Below, in pieces: positions 62,486-64,000 of a stretch of DNA of 64,000 nucleotides. Origin of the DNA: Acetobacteraceae bacterium ESL0709 (lineage in GTDB: Bacteria > Pseudomonadota > Alphaproteobacteria > Acetobacterales > Acetobacteraceae); the NCBI GenBank assembly GCA_029433415.1, contig JAQTIA010000003.1, forward strand, positions 558,001-622,000, read 5' to 3'. The notes below the pieces were generated by a model. It was not told where the DNA came from, did no database searches, and was given only the letters and a program-made list of their open reading frames with translations. A program made the translations under genes and the position numbers. Each line of letters begins with the position of its first letter. The stretch's first letter is position 1.

Positions 62486-64000
62486 TCAAACACGCAGGAG
62501 ATGAACATCGACAAGGGGACGTTTCTGCAATTTGCGCCCCAAGGCATGACGTAGGGCCGTACAGGCTGCCTCATGGAAAGCATGGTCATCCTGACGCAGC
62601 TCGTCAGGAATTTCGTCAATAGCCTGCGCGAACTCGTCCTTGATACGCTCCGTTACGGGATCCTGATCATCCAGTAAGCCGGGAGCACTGATGCGAGGCT
62701 CTCCGATCACATAGCCCTCATCATCCACAGCGAAACTGGCCAGCACCATACCATTAAAGAGCATACGCCGTCTGGCGGACAGAACATCACCTGAAAGAGG
62801 GAGAAGGCGCCCGGCATCCACGGCCCAGCGTCCCGTAGGCGCTGTATCAATCACTTCGACCTTGCCGGGTGCCAGATTGAGAATATCGCCATCTTCCAAA
62901 AGAACGACCTCCGAACCAGCTTCATGAGCCAGTGCGGCGTGGGCTGTCATATGACGCCACTCTCCATGTGTCGGGATGCTATATTGCGGCTTTACCAGGC
63001 TATAGAGGTAACGAATATCCTCGCTGGTTGCATGACCTGACGTATGAACAAAGGCGTCCCTGTCCGTAATAACCCTCACACCACGCCGTGTCAGGTTATC
63101 CTGCACATTCATCACAGCCTGTTCATTGCCTGGAATCACACGCGAACTGTAGATAACCGTGTCTCCTTCCCCAAAAGCAATGCTCTGATGTACATCAGCC
63201 GCGATACGTGACAGGGCTGAGCGCGGCTCACCCTGACTGCCCGTGACGATCATCAGAAGATTGTCATCGGTGATATCCTGAGCATCCTGTTCCGTCAGGA
63301 AATAAGGCACATCAGCCAGATAACCACATTCACGCGCCGCAATTTCAAGATTTTTAAGAGAACGCCCCACGATCATAACCTGACGTCCAGACGCCTGAGC
63401 CGCAAGGGCAATGCTTTCGATACGTGCGACATTACTGGCAAAGCAGGTAACAGCAACACGCCCCTTCAAACCGCCAATCAGTTCGAAAAGACTTTTCCTG
63501 ACTTCGGATTCAGATTCAGATGGGCCTTCCTTCAAGGCATTAGTGCTATCGCCAATCATGGCCAGCACACCTTTCTGTCCCAATTCCTTAAAAGCCTCGA
63601 AATCCGTCAGCGGCCCCACCAGCGGATTAGTGTCGATCTTCCAGTCCCCTGTGTGCACAACCTTCCCGAAGGGAGAGTGCAGCACCAGAGACTGCGCCTC
63701 CACCACGGAGTGGGTCACAGGGATAAATTGCAGATCAAAGGGACCGACATCAAAATATGACCCGGGGCGCACCACATGAAGGATAACCCGATTGCTTAAT
63801 CTGGCCTCACCCAACTTGCGCCGCAGCACTGCTGCGGCAAAAGGCGTGGTATAAATCGGGCATTGCAGACGCGGCCAGAGATAGGCGATTGCGCCCAAAT
63901 GATCCTCATGCGCATGAGTAACAACCAAACCGCAAAGATTTTGCGCCCGCTCCTCAATATAGCCGGGATCAGCGACAAGAATATCAGCCTCAGGCGTATC
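62486..64000 (-). CDS. rnj: Ribonuclease J (5' end outside the window)
   Basis: Beta-CASP metallo-beta-lactamase nuclease with 5'-3' exo- and endonuclease activity on RNA. The visible 504 residues start within the lactamase domain (DTPEADILVADPGYIEE), then VVTHAHEDH for the zinc site, VVHTGDWKID, GDSTNALKEGPSESE of the beta-CASP part, and a C-terminal domain. The frame is open to the window edge, so roughly 50 N-terminal residues are missing; the TTG at 63928 is not the true start. It is upstream of proS in the proS-lolC-lolD-dnaE order. Confidence 0.9.
   Translation of the reverse strand, partial: DTPEADILVADPGYIEERAQNLCGLVVTHAHEDHLGAIAYLWPRLQCPIYTTPFAAAVLRRKLGEARLSNRVILHVVRPGSYFDVGPFDLQFIPVTHSVVEAQSLVLHSPFGKVVHTGDWKIDTNPLVGPLTDFEAFKELGQKGVLAMIGDSTNALKEGPSESESEVRKSLFELIGGLKGRVAVTCFASNVARIESIALAAQASGRQVMIVGRSLKNLEIAARECGYLADVPYFLTEQDAQDITDDNLLMIVTGSQGEPRSALSRIAADVHQSIAFGEGDTVIYSSRVIPGNEQAVMNVQDNLTRRGVRVITDRDAFVHTSGHATSEDIRYLYSLVKPQYSIPTHGEWRHMTAHAALAHEAGSEVVLLEDGDILNLAPGKVEVIDTAPTGRWAVDAGRLLPLSGDVLSARRRMLFNGMVLASFAVDDEGYVIGEPRISAPGLLDDQDPVTERIKDEFAQAIDEIPDELRQDDHAFHEAACTALRHALGRKLQKRPLVDVHLLRV

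Overview
The window reads as a chromosomal segment of an alphaproteobacterium, most likely an acetic acid bacterium (Acetobacteraceae). This is inferred from gene content and order, not from a database search. Supporting signs are the blocks metG-tatD-MBL hydrolase behind tmk-holB, rodZ-ispG-hisS-prfA-prmC-DUF4167, RNase J-proS-lolC-lolD-dnaE and bolA/J-domain/cobS-cobT, together with twin-arginine exported beta-propeller enzymes, a cobaltochelatase pair and UDP-glucose precursor genes. Most of the window is dense, ordinary housekeeping sequence with many 1-8 bp gene overlaps and no intact mobile element.

Layout. 0-3 kb: rsmE, gshA and lolA on the minus strand. 3-7 kb: ubiA facing two MFS carriers. 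7-10.4 kb: a yfgM-like gene, bamB and der. 10.4-16.6 kb: a lone glycosyltransferase facing an operon of N-formylglutamate amidohydrolase, aroE, coaE, dnaQ, a family 9 glycosyltransferase and dihydroorotase. 16.6-18.3 kb: argH and a 46-residue LptM-like lipoprotein gene. 18.3-26.9 kb: a long minus-strand run mltB, dacC, tmk, holB, metG, tatD, MBL hydrolase, an orphan and gluQ. 27-29 kb: a dedA/ATP-grasp pair followed by a three-repeat type I-E-like CRISPR array with no cas genes in view. 29-31 kb: a problematic region with a damaged or oddly started Cys-rich ORF, then mlaD divergent from uppP. 31-33 kb: an APC permease and tRNA-Met(CAT). 33-39.7 kb: the rodZ-to-DUF4167 block, interrupted by one opposite-strand exported protein. 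39.8-43 kb: lysC and an NMO-like oxidoreductase divergent from ubiG. 43-48.4 kb: an exported lactonase and the galU-pgm-comF-grxC-DUF2147 run. 48.6-55 kb: tRNA-Leu(GAG), lipB, a lipoprotein LolA paralogue with bolA, and the J-domain/cobS/cobT group. 55-64 kb: dnaE, a CBS-BON protein, lolD, lolC, proS and a 5'-truncated RNase J gene.

Functionally, the window is rich in envelope biogenesis: LolA, LolCD, BamB, a YfgM-like protein, an LptM-like protein, MltB, a PBP5-type carboxypeptidase, UppP, MlaD, DedA, RodZ and sugar nucleotide synthesis. Replication and translation genes make up most of the rest. The least explained pieces are the dedA/ATP-grasp pair, the 28.7-29.5 kb CRISPR and Cys-rich ORF region, a LolA-like protein that carries its own lipobox, and three exported or orphan proteins inside otherwise conserved gene orders. 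I see no clearly new multi-gene system; the dedA/ATP-grasp unit is the best candidate.
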